From: Paenibacillus sp. FSL H8-0548 | GTDB taxonomy: Bacteria > Bacillota > Bacilli > Paenibacillales > Paenibacillaceae | NCBI RefSeq assembly: GCF_038630985.1 | Contig: NZ_CP152049.1 | Span: 6,525,501 to 6,589,500 of the forward strand | Length of the DNA stretch: 64,000 bases | Reading direction: 5' to 3' | Shown: positions 36,968 to 45,360 of the stretch, in pieces | Layout: every line of letters starts with the position of its first letter | Numbering within the stretch: the stretch's first letter is position 1 | Notes under the pieces: model-generated | The model's input: only the letters and a program-made list of their open reading frames with translations | The model's database searches: none | Told to the model about the DNA's origin: nothing | Position numbers and translations under genes: made by a program

Positions 36968-37864
36968 CTATTCCGATGCTGATTTCTGCTTTCGCCAGTT
37001 CGTTGGGCTTAGACCTGTTTTCCGTTTGAATTCTCCACTGAAATGATGGATATTGGGATACCCTGTTTCCTCAGCCACCTTTTGAATCGGCATTTCCGTA
37101 GTGGATAAGTACGTTTTCGCTGCCTCCATGCGCAGCTCCAATAAGTAATCAATCGGAGTAAATCCCGTTTCCTCTTTGAATCTTTTAATTAAATAGGTAG
37201 CTTGAAAATTACTAATACGCGTTAAATCATGTAATGTAATTTTGCTTTTATAGGTGGATTCCATGTAACCTGCTAACGCTTTGATTACTTCTTTGCTTAA
37301 AGAATAACCTGATGAGAGTGCCGTGCTGCTGTTACTCAGCTTCCTATCTTTTCCGTACAACTCGAGCGTACCCTTAACCAGAAGTAAAATTTTTTGCACG
37401 TTTAGCAGCAGTAATTGTTCGCCATAGGGTTGATCGTGAAGCTTCATGTCCAGCATTTGGCTGACTTCGCTCAAACATAGCTGCATGAGAGGGGACGAAG
37501 TGAAATGGGGATCTAATCCGGATTGCAGCCTATTCCATAATAAAATATTTTGCAATTTCGAGAGATAAGGCTCCTCCTCAATGCCCGTTAATTCGATATA
37601 CCAAAAAACAGCATTTTTGGAGTGGATGATTAAATCATGCGGGGTATTGGGCGTTAAAATAAATAATGATGACGTTGAGACCTCGTATTGTTCACCCAAC
37701 CAATGCAATTGGTAAGAACCCGACGCAAGAAAAAGCAATTCATAGGTCGGATGTATGCCACCCGTTCTGTATTCAGGTCTAGTCGTAACCGTAGAATCAT
37801 GATAGACCTTACCATAATTTCTTATCCTCAATTCATCCCGCCTCCCTTTTCCGTACACGTCCAT
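36968..37864 (-). CDS. AraC-family regulator with cupin sensor domain
   Basis: A 298-residue cytoplasmic regulator. The N-terminal cupin has His-Pro-Thr-Tyr-Glu-Leu-Leu-Phe-Leu and Thr-Pro-Asn-Thr-Pro-His-Asp. The C-terminal AraC domain has Ser-Asn-Phe-Gln-Ala-Thr-Tyr-Leu-Ile-Lys-Arg-Phe-Lys and Gly-Tyr-Pro-Asn-Ile-His-His-Phe-Ser-Gly-Glu-Phe-Lys. The start site is weakly supported (only TAGG upstream), so the first residues are uncertain. It is divergent from the MDR dehydrogenase pair at 38094 and upstream of the two esterases, and may control either group. Confidence 0.87.
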   Translation of the reverse strand: MDVYGKGRRDELRIRNYGKVYHDSTVTTRPEYRTGGIHPTYELLFLASGSYQLHWLGEQYEVSTSSLFILTPNTPHDLIIHSKNAVFWYIELTGIEEEPYLSKLQNILLWNRLQSGLDPHFTSSPLMQLCLSEVSQMLDMKLHDQPYGEQLLLLNVQKILLLVKGTLELYGKDRKLSNSSTALSSGYSLSKEVIKALAGYMESTYKSKITLHDLTRISNFQATYLIKRFKEETGFTPIDYLLELRMEAAKTYLSTTEMPIQKVAEETGYPNIHHFSGEFKRKTGLSPTNWRKQKSASE

Positions 37865-38093
37865 ATGCCTAACATTAGTTAAAGCCGAATCGCTTGTAAA
37901 CCCTTTTCAATTGAATATATTCGAAAGAGTGAAATATTATATAAATCAAAAGTGTATATAGGTGTTGAATATGTACAATTTAACTGCTGCTTACGTGAAT
38001 CCAAGTAAGATTTAACAAATACTTCGAAGGATATATCTCTTACAATGAAGGTGGAATGATATTCACACTTCAACTATAGAATGGAGCTTTGAT

Positions 38094-39074
38094 ATGAAAG
38101 CATTGCAAATTTCTGGAAAAGAGCAATATTCAATTATCGAGACTGCAATCCCTGATGCTAAAGACTTTGAAATACTGGTGGAGATTCAAATTGTTTCGAC
38201 TTGTCCGCGCTGGGATATGAATATGCTTGGCGGAATTAATATGTTCGATTATTCGCTTGCTCCCGAGTATCCTTTGCCATACGGTTTTCCCGGACATGAA
38301 ATGGCGGGTGTAGTAAAAGCGATCGGAAGCGGGATCCGTAAATTTAAAGTGGGTGATCGTGTTGCGGCGCTTGAACATATTGGCGATGCTCCAGGTGCTT
38401 ATGCGCAATATGTTTGCTTTAGAGAAGAGGATTTACTGAAGCTGCCCGATTCGATTACTTATAAACAAGCGGTTTCATTCGAGCTGCTTAAATGCGTCAT
38501 GATCGGAATGCTGCAGCTTGGGGATTTGAAAGGGAAAACCATACTTATCTCAGGGCTTGGACCTGCAGGGATTCTGGCCGTACAAATGGCTAAATTATGG
38601 GGAGCCGCCCGTGTTGTAGGGATAGACTTGAACCAAGAACGCGTTCAGTTTATCCATGATCTTGGTCTTGCTGAAGCCAAGCTAGTTAGCGATTTGACCG
38701 ATGAAAAGTTCGACTTTGGCTACGACTGTGTGGGAGCAGCACCTTCCGTGCAAAATCTATTCAACTTCGTAGGGGAGCATATCGTTATTTTTGGCGTATT
38801 AAGAGGGGAATTGAAATACGCCGACCATTTATGGTTTAAAGGCTTTAAGCTGGAGTCTTACAAATATCGGGGACTCATTCAAAGAGATCATGATCTGTTG
38901 ATAGATCTGGTGGCGAATAAAGGCTTAAACATGGAGTGCCTCCAAACCCATCATGGTTGGTTTACTAAATATGATGAAGCGGTGCAGCTACTAAGAGAGC
39001 AAAAAGCGCTTAAGGTTTATTTCCACCCCCAAGAGGACTTCGAAGAAGCTTCCGTTAACGGTGATTCCCTATGA
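38094..39074 (+). CDS. Zinc-type MDR dehydrogenase (medium-chain), atypical
   Basis: A 326-residue medium-chain dehydrogenase/reductase. The catalytic-zinc region is visible as Ser-Thr-Cys-Pro-Arg-Trp-Asp and Gly-His-Glu-Met-Ala-Gly. The structural-zinc four-Cys loop is absent, and the nucleotide fold reads Ser-Gly-Leu-Gly-Pro-Ala-Gly. It shares a four-base ATGA overlap with the next MDR gene, so the two are co-translated and may act on sequential steps or as a heteromer. Neighbours are an AraC regulator and further dehydrogenases on the opposite strand. A polyol or sugar substrate is likely; the exact reaction is unknown. Confidence 0.82.
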   Translation: MKALQISGKEQYSIIETAIPDAKDFEILVEIQIVSTCPRWDMNMLGGINMFDYSLAPEYPLPYGFPGHEMAGVVKAIGSGIRKFKVGDRVAALEHIGDAPGAYAQYVCFREEDLLKLPDSITYKQAVSFELLKCVMIGMLQLGDLKGKTILISGLGPAGILAVQMAKLWGAARVVGIDLNQERVQFIHDLGLAEAKLVSDLTDEKFDFGYDCVGAAPSVQNLFNFVGEHIVIFGVLRGELKYADHLWFKGFKLESYKYRGLIQRDHDLLIDLVANKGLNMECLQTHHGWFTKYDEAVQLLREQKALKVYFHPQEDFEEASVNGDSL

Positions 39075-40060
39075 TAGGAAAAGGGGTCGTTTTTACTGAG
39101 AAACTGAAGGTAGCCTATCAAGATGTCAGCATTCCCGATCTACAGGATGATGAGGTTATGATAGACGTCGAGCATTCTTGGATTAGCAATGGAACGGAGT
39201 CCTCGTTTCTCCGTGGGGAGAGAACCGATGGGGAAACACCGTTCAGGGACGGTGATCCGCTTCCTTTTCCGCAGGTAGCAGGGTATCAAAAGGTTGGCAC
39301 AATCACTTCTCTGGGAAAAGGCGTACAAGGCTTTGCAGTTGGCGATCGAGTCTTTGCTACGATCAGCAAGGTGAATGGGATGTTTTATTCTACTGGAGGA
39401 CATGTCAGTCCTGCTGTCACCCATGAAAGCCAGGTTTGGAAGCTACCGGCTGAAGCGGAACCCATTGCTTATTCAGGGCTCGTATTGACTCAGGTTGGTT
39501 ATAGCTGTGGCATGTGTCCACCCGTTAAAAAGGGCGATTATGCAGTCGTTATTGGAGATGGAATGGTTGGGCAATGGGCTGCCCAAACGCTAATGCATCG
39601 CGGAGCTCATGTCATTGTACTTGGTAGACATAATAACCGCTTGGACCTGCTTCCTGAAGGTATTCGCAAAGTAAACACGAAAGTATCTTCTATGAAGGAA
39701 GCCCTTCAGGATGTCAGGGATACCTTCTCGATTATAGTGGATACGGTGGGATCATTAGCAACGGTAACGGAATTAATTTCTTTCGCGCAGTACGGCTGCC
39801 ACTTGGTTTCGGCTGGATTTCTCGGCGAGGATGGCCGGATTGATATCCAAATGCTCCGTACCAAAAAGGTCACCTTGCATTGTCCATCCGGCTGGAGCCA
39901 AGAAGATATGGATGCGACCTTGCGAGGGATCGCAGAAGGTTGGCTTCAAACCACATCGCTTGTTACTCATCGCTTTCCTACCGAGCAGGCAAAGGAAGCA
40001 TGGGATTTACTATTGGATTCGAAACAGGCGAAGCTTGGCGTTGTTTTAGATTGGATTTGA
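39071..40060 (+). CDS. MDR-superfamily dehydrogenase (BchC-like, without structural zinc loop)
   Basis: A 329-residue Rossmann-fold protein of the medium-chain dehydrogenase superfamily. The N-terminal domain has Ser-Trp-Ile-Ser-Asn-Gly-Thr-Glu-Ser-Ser where Cys-Gly-Ser-Asp is usual, and lacks both zinc motifs. The cofactor motif is Val-Ile-Gly-Asp-Gly-Met-Val-Gly. The pattern resembles the bacteriochlorophyllide-a-dehydrogenase-like branch, here in a heterotroph. It overlaps the preceding dehydrogenase by four bases and ends before a terminator hairpin. Loss of zinc ligands suggests reductase, epimerase or partner function, not classical alcohol oxidation. Confidence 0.8.
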   Translation: MIGKGVVFTEKLKVAYQDVSIPDLQDDEVMIDVEHSWISNGTESSFLRGERTDGETPFRDGDPLPFPQVAGYQKVGTITSLGKGVQGFAVGDRVFATISKVNGMFYSTGGHVSPAVTHESQVWKLPAEAEPIAYSGLVLTQVGYSCGMCPPVKKGDYAVVIGDGMVGQWAAQTLMHRGAHVIVLGRHNNRLDLLPEGIRKVNTKVSSMKEALQDVRDTFSIIVDTVGSLATVTELISFAQYGCHLVSAGFLGEDGRIDIQMLRTKKVTLHCPSGWSQEDMDATLRGIAEGWLQTTSLVTHRFPTEQAKEAWDLLLDSKQAKLGVVLDWI

Positions 40061-40137
40061 TCGGGAGCAACACATGCAATGGTCATCTTAATCGATCTGG
40101 CTGAATTCATAAGCCATTGTATTTATAGCTACACAAC

Positions 40138-40171
40138 AACAAACCCGCCATGTTACATTGGCGGGTTTGTT
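40138..40171. terminator. Bidirectional terminator between convergent genes
   Basis: A perfect 13-base-pair stem (40138-40150 with 40159-40171) sits between the plus-strand dehydrogenase and the stop of the minus-strand regulator. Confidence 0.8.
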
Positions 40172-40173
40172 AA

Positions 40174-41310
40174 TTACATGTTCAATTTCCGAACACTTCC
40201 ACGTTCAATAATCTGGGTAGGAAGCTTAACGCTTTCAATTCTGCTACCCTCTGAGGCCATCTTCTGCAGGAGTAAGCCAAAAGCTTTTTTGCCTAATTGT
40301 TCTGGAGATTTCATTACGGTCGTTAGCGAAACTCTACCTACTCTGGAAATCATCAGGTCTGTAAACCCGACTACGGATAAGTCTTCCGGAATTTTACGGC
40401 CTAATTCTTCGGCTATATTCATCACTTGTATCGCGACTAAATCATTCGAACAAAATAGAGCCGTCATGTCTGGGTTCTGCTCAAAAAAACGCTCCAATCT
40501 GCTAGAATCCTTTTGATTGTTATCCCAATCCGAGATGATGGCATTGATCATAAAGGGAATCTCGGCATCAAGCTGAGCTTGAATAAACCCATAATAGCGG
40601 TCTTCCCTGCTCATAATGCCCGTAATCGGCTCAGAAATAAAACCCACATTGCGGTGTCCTTTGTCGATTAAATACTTGGTCATCTCATAAGCTCCCAAGA
40701 AATGATCATGGTAGATCGCCGTAATATCCACTTCACGAAACACCCGGTCGATAATAACGACCGGAAAATCGTTCAGGTGCAGCCGTAATACCTCTTGCCC
40801 GCACATCCTCCGCTCGCCCGGAAATAGCACAATACCGCGTACTCTTCCCCCGCTGCTAATCTCCCGTAGAATTGCGTCCTCTTGCTCAAGATCGTTACCC
40901 GTCACTCGGATGAGTACTTCCCAACCATGAAAAGCCCCCTCCTGCAGGAACGCAGTAACGGCCAAACCAATAAACTCATCCAGCATAGGAACAACAATGA
41001 CGACCGCTTGCTGGGGCACGAGCGACATTCCTGACAGAGCTGCAGCTTTAAGCATCGTCTCCGTATTCTCTGCAAGGAAAGTCCCTCTCCGAGGCAAGCG
41101 ATAGAGAATACCTTCCTTGGCGAGAAGCTCGAGCGCCTGTTTGCTTGTTCTTCGGCTTACGCCAAACAGATCGGCAAGCTCTCCCTCTGACGGAACCGGG
41201 TCATGAGGCTTCAGTTGTCTCTCCACAATTAAAGCCATTACCTTCTGCCTCATTTGCTCATATAACGCGATCGGTCCTTTAGTCAGCTGTTCCTTTATGT
41301 TTTTGTTCAT
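40174..41310 (-). CDS. GntR/LacI-type regulator (GntR winged helix plus LacI-like sensor)
   Basis: A 378-residue regulator of AraR-like architecture. A GntR winged helix (about 15-80) has Val-Pro-Ser-Glu-Gly-Glu-Leu-Ala and Val-Ser-Arg-Arg-Thr-Ser-Lys-Gln-Ala-Leu; the LacI-type periplasmic-binding fold occupies the rest, with Val-Val-Gly-Phe-Thr-Asp-Leu. Its own promoter region carries GTATCA-C-TGATAC, and variants precede the isomerase at 45110, so it probably represses both itself and the 41380-45110 operon. It follows the Rpe-like gene by 69 bases. AGGATGAG precedes the ATG. Confidence 0.9.
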   Translation of the reverse strand: MNKNIKEQLTKGPIALYEQMRQKVMALIVERQLKPHDPVPSEGELADLFGVSRRTSKQALELLAKEGILYRLPRRGTFLAENTETMLKAAALSGMSLVPQQAVVIVVPMLDEFIGLAVTAFLQEGAFHGWEVLIRVTGNDLEQEDAILREISSGGRVRGIVLFPGERRMCGQEVLRLHLNDFPVVIIDRVFREVDITAIYHDHFLGAYEMTKYLIDKGHRNVGFISEPITGIMSREDRYYGFIQAQLDAEIPFMINAIISDWDNNQKDSSRLERFFEQNPDMTALFCSNDLVAIQVMNIAEELGRKIPEDLSVVGFTDLMISRVGRVSLTTVMKSPEQLGKKAFGLLLQKMASEGSRIESVKLPTQIIERGSVRKLNM

Positions 41311-41333
41311 ATCCGCTCATCCTTCATCAGCAA

Positions 41334-41348
41334 TGTATCACTGATACT
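41334..41348 (-). promoter_or_regulatory. Operator for the GntR/LacI regulator
   Basis: TGTATCACTGATACT contains a perfect inverted repeat GTATCA-C-TGATAC, 24 bases before the regulator's ATG. The same core recurs before the first gene of the adjacent operon. Confidence 0.6.
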
Positions 41349-41379
41349 AACATAATGCATCTGGATCGACTAATCAACC

Positions 41380-42045
41380 TCACGCAATATACTCGCGGAA
41401 CTTCTCCGTCAATTCGTATAAATCCTGATCCTTCTTAAAAATACTGGAGGTGCCTGCCACGAATATATCCGCACCTGCCAAGCGCATCTTTTGCGCATTT
41501 TCACAGCTAACGTTGCCATCTACTTCAATCTCGATATGCGAATGGCCGGATTGTTGAAGATATTGCTTCAATTTATGGATCTTTCCTAGAGTCGCAGGGA
41601 TAAGCTTCTGGCCAGCAAATCCCGGATTAACCGTCATAATCAATACGATATCGATATCGTCGAGAATATCGTCTAGCGTATAAATTGGCGTGGAAGGATT
41701 TAGTGCGACCGAAACCCTCGCCCCCTTGTCCCTAATTTGCTGAAGCGTTCGTTGCAGATGAATCGTGGCTTCCTGGTGGACCGATACGATATCACCGGGA
41801 CGAATCGCGAAGATCGGAAGAAAATCTTCTGGCCGGTTGATCATCAGGTGAATATCGAGCGGAATTTCCGTCATCTCTCTGACACTGTTCATAAAGTCTG
41901 GGCCGAGGGTGAAATTAGGCACGAAGCTTCCATCCATGATGTCCACGTGCAAATAATCAACACGGGCTCGCTCCAAGGCTCTTATCGTTGTTTCCAAATT
42001 TCTGAAATCCGCGCACATGATAGACGGCGATATTCTGCCTCCCAT
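41380..42045 (-). CDS. Ribulose-phosphate 3-epimerase-like enzyme
   Basis: A 221-residue TIM-barrel epimerase. Family motifs are Ser-Ile-Met-Cys-Ala-Asp-Phe, His-Val-Asp-Ile-Met-Asp-Gly-Ser-Phe-Val-Pro-Asn-Phe, Ile-His-Leu-Met and Met-Thr-Val-Asn-Pro-Gly-Phe-Ala-Gly-Gln, with the metal-binding His and Asp residues in place. A second catalytic Asp is in Glu-Val-Asp-Gly-Asn-Val. Its location in a dehydrogenase/isomerase operon suggests a paralogue for a specific ketose phosphate (ribulose-, xylulose- or allulose-type), with the housekeeping enzyme elsewhere. Confidence 0.9.
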   Translation of the reverse strand: MGGRISPSIMCADFRNLETTIRALERARVDYLHVDIMDGSFVPNFTLGPDFMNSVREMTEIPLDIHLMINRPEDFLPIFAIRPGDIVSVHQEATIHLQRTLQQIRDKGARVSVALNPSTPIYTLDDILDDIDIVLIMTVNPGFAGQKLIPATLGKIHKLKQYLQQSGHSHIEIEVDGNVSCENAQKMRLAGADIFVAGTSSIFKKDQDLYELTEKFREYIA

Positions 42046-42071
42046 ACCTGCACCTCCTTAGTTATTAAGGC

Positions 42072-43112
42072 TTACGGTTGCACAATAACCCGCATCCCGA
42101 CATGCTCTTCTGCCGCGCTTATCGCTTGGTTGATCTCATCAAGGGGATAGCGATGAGAGATATAACGCTTCATATCGATGACGCCGGAGCCGATTAAATC
42201 AATGGCTTTCTGATGATGTGCAGGCAAGGAGCCGTGCGCCCCGTGAACGAACAACTCTTTGTAGTGAATAATATTAGTATCTAGCGTAACCATCGACTTC
42301 CCCTTAGGCAGACCGCCGAAGAAGTTCACCCGTGCGCGGTTTTTCGCCATATAGATCGCATCCACCTGTGCTTCCGGCGAGGGGTTCGAAGTGATGACCA
42401 CGTCTGCTCCGAGTCCGCCCGTTTCCTCCAATACCCGTTCGATGGCGTTCTCCTCGGATGAACAGATATACGCATGTGCACCGAACTGCTTAGCCATCTC
42501 CAATCGGGGTCTGGAACGTTGTACGAGGATCACCTTCGTGGCCCCCATCAGCTTTGCAACCTCTATAATCATGCAGCCGATTGGGCCTGCACCGATTACA
42601 ACAACTGAATCACCCAGCTTAATGTTCGATAGCTCCAAGGCATTTAGAACACAGGCAAGCGGTTCGGCCAAAGCGGCCTCCTCATAGGAGATATGATCCG
42701 GGATTTTGTGGATCGGACCGAAATTTACCATTGTCTTGTTCAGAAGCACATATTCTGCGAAGCTGCCCGCGAATTGGTAGCCCATAGCGTAATTGATCTG
42801 ACAATTGTTGCCGATTCCAGCCTTGCAGAAGATACATTCCCCGCAAGGTACGTCTGCACCAAGAGAAATTCGATCTCCGATTTTGAACTTGATTACATTC
42901 GAACCTAGTTCAACAATTCGCCCCGCAGATTCATGCCCAAGCACTTGAGGAAGCGTCACCCTGTTATTCCCATGGCGGAATATCCGGATATCCGAACCGC
43001 AAATACCTACAGCCTCGACCTTCATTAGAATACTGTCCCCATCTACGGATGGTCTTTCCACTTCCTGTACGACCATTTGCTCCAATTGCTCTAAAACAGC
43101 TGCCTTCATCAT
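42072..43112 (-). CDS. Zinc-dependent MDR dehydrogenase (sorbitol/threonine dehydrogenase-like)
   Basis: A 346-residue dehydrogenase with all zinc ligands visible: Gly-Ile-Cys-Gly-Ser-Asp and Gly-His-Glu-Ser-Ala-Gly for the catalytic site, and Cys-Gly-Glu-Cys-x-x-Cys with a later Cys for the structural site. The nucleotide-binding motif is Gly-Ala-Gly-Pro-Ile-Gly. It overlaps the next MDR gene by four bases. Polyol or sugar oxidation at a secondary alcohol is the likely role, in an operon with an isomerase and Rpe-like epimerase. Confidence 0.9.
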   Translation of the reverse strand: MMKAAVLEQLEQMVVQEVERPSVDGDSILMKVEAVGICGSDIRIFRHGNNRVTLPQVLGHESAGRIVELGSNVIKFKIGDRISLGADVPCGECIFCKAGIGNNCQINYAMGYQFAGSFAEYVLLNKTMVNFGPIHKIPDHISYEEAALAEPLACVLNALELSNIKLGDSVVVIGAGPIGCMIIEVAKLMGATKVILVQRSRPRLEMAKQFGAHAYICSSEENAIERVLEETGGLGADVVITSNPSPEAQVDAIYMAKNRARVNFFGGLPKGKSMVTLDTNIIHYKELFVHGAHGSLPAHHQKAIDLIGSGVIDMKRYISHRYPLDEINQAISAAEEHVGMRVIVQP

Positions 43113-44179
43113 TTATCCTCTCCCACCTTCATTGACTCGTTAGAATTGACATACATGACTTTGTTAAAGAAGCCTTTACGGTCACGCATCATAACCATTC
43201 CCTCATAGATTTCCTCAAGCGCAAGCTTATGGCTAATGAGTGGTTTCACATCCAGCTTGCCCGCTGCCATATAGTCGACGGCTAGCTTCCATTCGTTCCT
43301 TGGAATGTCCGCATAGGAAGAATTCCAAGTACCGCTTAGCGTAAGCTGTTTGCGGAGAATTTCCCAATAGCCATCCTGCGTCAGGCTCATGCCCCCTGTT
43401 GGATTGCCCATCAACACTACCTTACCAAAGTTCCGGGTCGACTTTAGACAATTCTCCCATGAAACCTGGCTTCCGGCTCCTTCTACCGCTACATCTACGC
43501 CTCGTCCTGTCAGCCCGTATACCCACTTCTTGATATCGACCTGCAAGGGATTGCATACATCCGGAAACCCCTGATCTACGGCAAAATCAAGCTTAGCCGG
43601 ATCAATATCCGCGAGCAATACACGGGATGCCCCCCAGGCTCTGGCCCACAATGCCAGCATCATGCCGATCGGACCAGCTCCGCTGATCAGAACCTGATCG
43701 CCAATGCCAATTCCAGCTTGCCGCAAGGCGTGTACGGCTACTGCTGCTGGTTCAACCATGGCTAACTCCTCATAGGACAACGTGTCGGGCGCAGCGACCA
43801 AATTCCATATCGGGATGCAGATAAATTCCGCGAAAGCACCATCCCGCCGCGAACCCATGTAATCGTAGTCCTCGCACTGGGCGAATTCGCCGATCTCGCA
43901 AGAAGCGCATTTGCGACAAGGCAGCAAAGGAAAAACTGCTGCTCTTCTTCCGATCCAGCCGGGATCAACGCCTTCTCCCGCTTGTACGACTAGCCCTGAG
44001 AATTCATGCCCGGGTATTGTCGGGAAGCGGTAGGTTCCCTTGGTGAATACTCGTGGAATGTCGGATCCGCACACCCCGCATGCTTTGATCTGCAGAAGCA
44101 CTTCGCCCTCTTTGGGCGTAGGAGTATCGACTTCCTCCACTCGCAAATCTCCGAGTCCGTGCAGTACGCAGCCCTTCAT
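43109..44179 (-). CDS. Zinc-dependent MDR dehydrogenase (galactitol-1-phosphate/sorbitol dehydrogenase-like)
   Basis: A 356-residue dehydrogenase with Gly-Val-Cys-Gly-Ser-Asp, Gly-His-Glu-Phe-Ser-Gly, structural-zinc Cys-Arg-Lys-Cys-x-x-Cys plus Cys, and Gly-Ala-Gly-Pro-Ile-Gly. The overall pattern is close to GatD-type galactitol-1-phosphate or L-threonine dehydrogenases. It is the second gene of the operon, 31 bases after the TIM-barrel isomerase and overlapping the other zinc dehydrogenase. Two zinc dehydrogenases in a row imply two oxidation steps or stereochemical inversion by oxidation and reduction. Confidence 0.9.
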   Translation of the reverse strand: MKGCVLHGLGDLRVEEVDTPTPKEGEVLLQIKACGVCGSDIPRVFTKGTYRFPTIPGHEFSGLVVQAGEGVDPGWIGRRAAVFPLLPCRKCASCEIGEFAQCEDYDYMGSRRDGAFAEFICIPIWNLVAAPDTLSYEELAMVEPAAVAVHALRQAGIGIGDQVLISGAGPIGMMLALWARAWGASRVLLADIDPAKLDFAVDQGFPDVCNPLQVDIKKWVYGLTGRGVDVAVEGAGSQVSWENCLKSTRNFGKVVLMGNPTGGMSLTQDGYWEILRKQLTLSGTWNSSYADIPRNEWKLAVDYMAAGKLDVKPLISHKLALEEIYEGMVMMRDRKGFFNKVMYVNSNESMKVGEDK

Positions 44180-44210
44180 CCTTCCCCCTCCAATCTGTTA
44201 TCCGTGCTGC

Positions 44211-45110
44211 TTAGTTCTTAATAAACTGGCGCCAGTAGTTTACCGACTCTACGTGATCCTGGATAATTCTGAAATCGGTCGACCACGCCTCCCGATGGGA
44301 GAGCTCGAATATAATTTCCGCATCGGTTGCACCCGATTGTTCAATAGCTTCGATCAATGGCTCACCATGAATGATGCCGAGCTTATTGTATTCTTCCGTG
44401 AATGGCCAATGCCGACTGTGGTCCTTCTCGGTTTGCTGGATATGGATGATTGGCGAGACGCTGCCAAGCTCCCTAACCCACCGGTATGGATCACGATCAT
44501 TCGGATGGGGAGCGTGCCCTACGTCCAGACATACCTTGAACGGAATTCCGGCACCATCGTTTAATCTCGCCAGCAGCTCCTTGGTATCCTCGACCGTATT
44601 CGCCATTTCCCGCGGAATAGACATCGGCTCGAAATTCAAATATTCCATACCGAGCTCCTTACAGTACCAGCTAAGCTCCTGCCAATTCTTGATCCCTTCT
44701 TCGATCATATATTCCCTGCGCCGAACATCGTCATAATCAGCAAAGGTGAGTATGCCGAAGTGGCTGCCTGTCGTTCTCGCTCCCATCTGAACAGAGATGT
44801 CAGCGAATCGCTTAAACCAATTCAGCCACGCTTTGCGGGTATCTGCATCCGGATGCATGAAGTGGTTAACACGCGTGAATGCACTCGTAAACGTACTCGT
44901 GATCGCAAGATCATGCTTCTGTGTACACGTATTGATCCTCTCCACCTGTCGGTCCACAATGTCGGGCGGTAGAAAAACATTCAACAAATCGGCGACGAAT
45001 TGAACGTATTTGATTCCTAAATCTTCAGCCACAATACGCGTCCACACTTCTGGCTCAACGTACTTGTTGATTGCAAAACCAAGATTGATTCCCAGCTTTA
45101 AATTGGCCAT
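44211..45110 (-). CDS. Sugar isomerase/epimerase, xylose-isomerase-like TIM barrel
   Basis: A 299-residue cytoplasmic TIM-barrel protein. Phe-Glu-Pro-Met-Ser, Leu-Asp-Val-Gly-His-Ala-Pro, Ile-His-Ile-Gln-Gln-Thr-Glu and Ile-Phe-Glu-Leu-Ser provide metal ligands of the AP endonuclease 2-like family. A longer start at 45191 is excluded by AGAGGAG just before the ATG at 45110. It is the first gene of the GntR/LacI-controlled operon and probably makes the keto or epimeric sugar oxidised by the following dehydrogenases. Confidence 0.85.
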   Translation of the reverse strand: MANLKLGINLGFAINKYVEPEVWTRIVAEDLGIKYVQFVADLLNVFLPPDIVDRQVERINTCTQKHDLAITSTFTSAFTRVNHFMHPDADTRKAWLNWFKRFADISVQMGARTTGSHFGILTFADYDDVRRREYMIEEGIKNWQELSWYCKELGMEYLNFEPMSIPREMANTVEDTKELLARLNDGAGIPFKVCLDVGHAPHPNDRDPYRWVRELGSVSPIIHIQQTEKDHSRHWPFTEEYNKLGIIHGEPLIEAIEQSGATDAEIIFELSHREAWSTDFRIIQDHVESVNYWRQFIKN

Positions 45111-45143
45111 TCCGACACTCCTCTGATCGATTGATCCTAATTG

Positions 45144-45186
45144 GTATGTTCTGATACATTTAATACTATTACGTGTCACTGATACA
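45144..45186 (-). promoter_or_regulatory. Operator pair of the GntR/LacI-controlled operon
   Basis: GTATGTTCTGATAC (45144-45157) and CGTGTCACTGATACA (45172-45186) match the GTATCACTGATAC operator before the regulator gene, the second at 12 of 15 bases. They flank a TAGTAT-like -10 region 34-76 bases before the isomerase start. Confidence 0.55.
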
Positions 45187-45297
45187 TTCAAGAGGTATTT
45201 TAAATAAAATAATGATTGTTGGATACGTCCGCTTCCTTACCCTCATATCCGCCAAACACAGGAGAAATCGGAGAAGACAAGCACAAGGATCAACACG

Positions 45298-45339
45298 AAA
45301 AGAGAGGCTCCAAGGCAATTGCAGCCTTGGAGCCTCTCT
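45298..45339 (-). terminator. Rho-independent terminator of the GH78/GH42 operon
   Basis: A perfect 16-base-pair stem (45301-45316 with 45324-45339), followed on the minus strand by TTTT, lies 21 bases after the rhamnosidase stop codon. Confidence 0.9.
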
Positions 45340-45360
45340 TCATTAATAACATAGCTAAGC

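Noticed and set aside
37865..38093. Search for a riboswitch or small RNA in the AT-rich divergent region
   Set aside because: No conserved riboswitch core or strong hairpin was recognised; it appears to be only a divergent promoter region.
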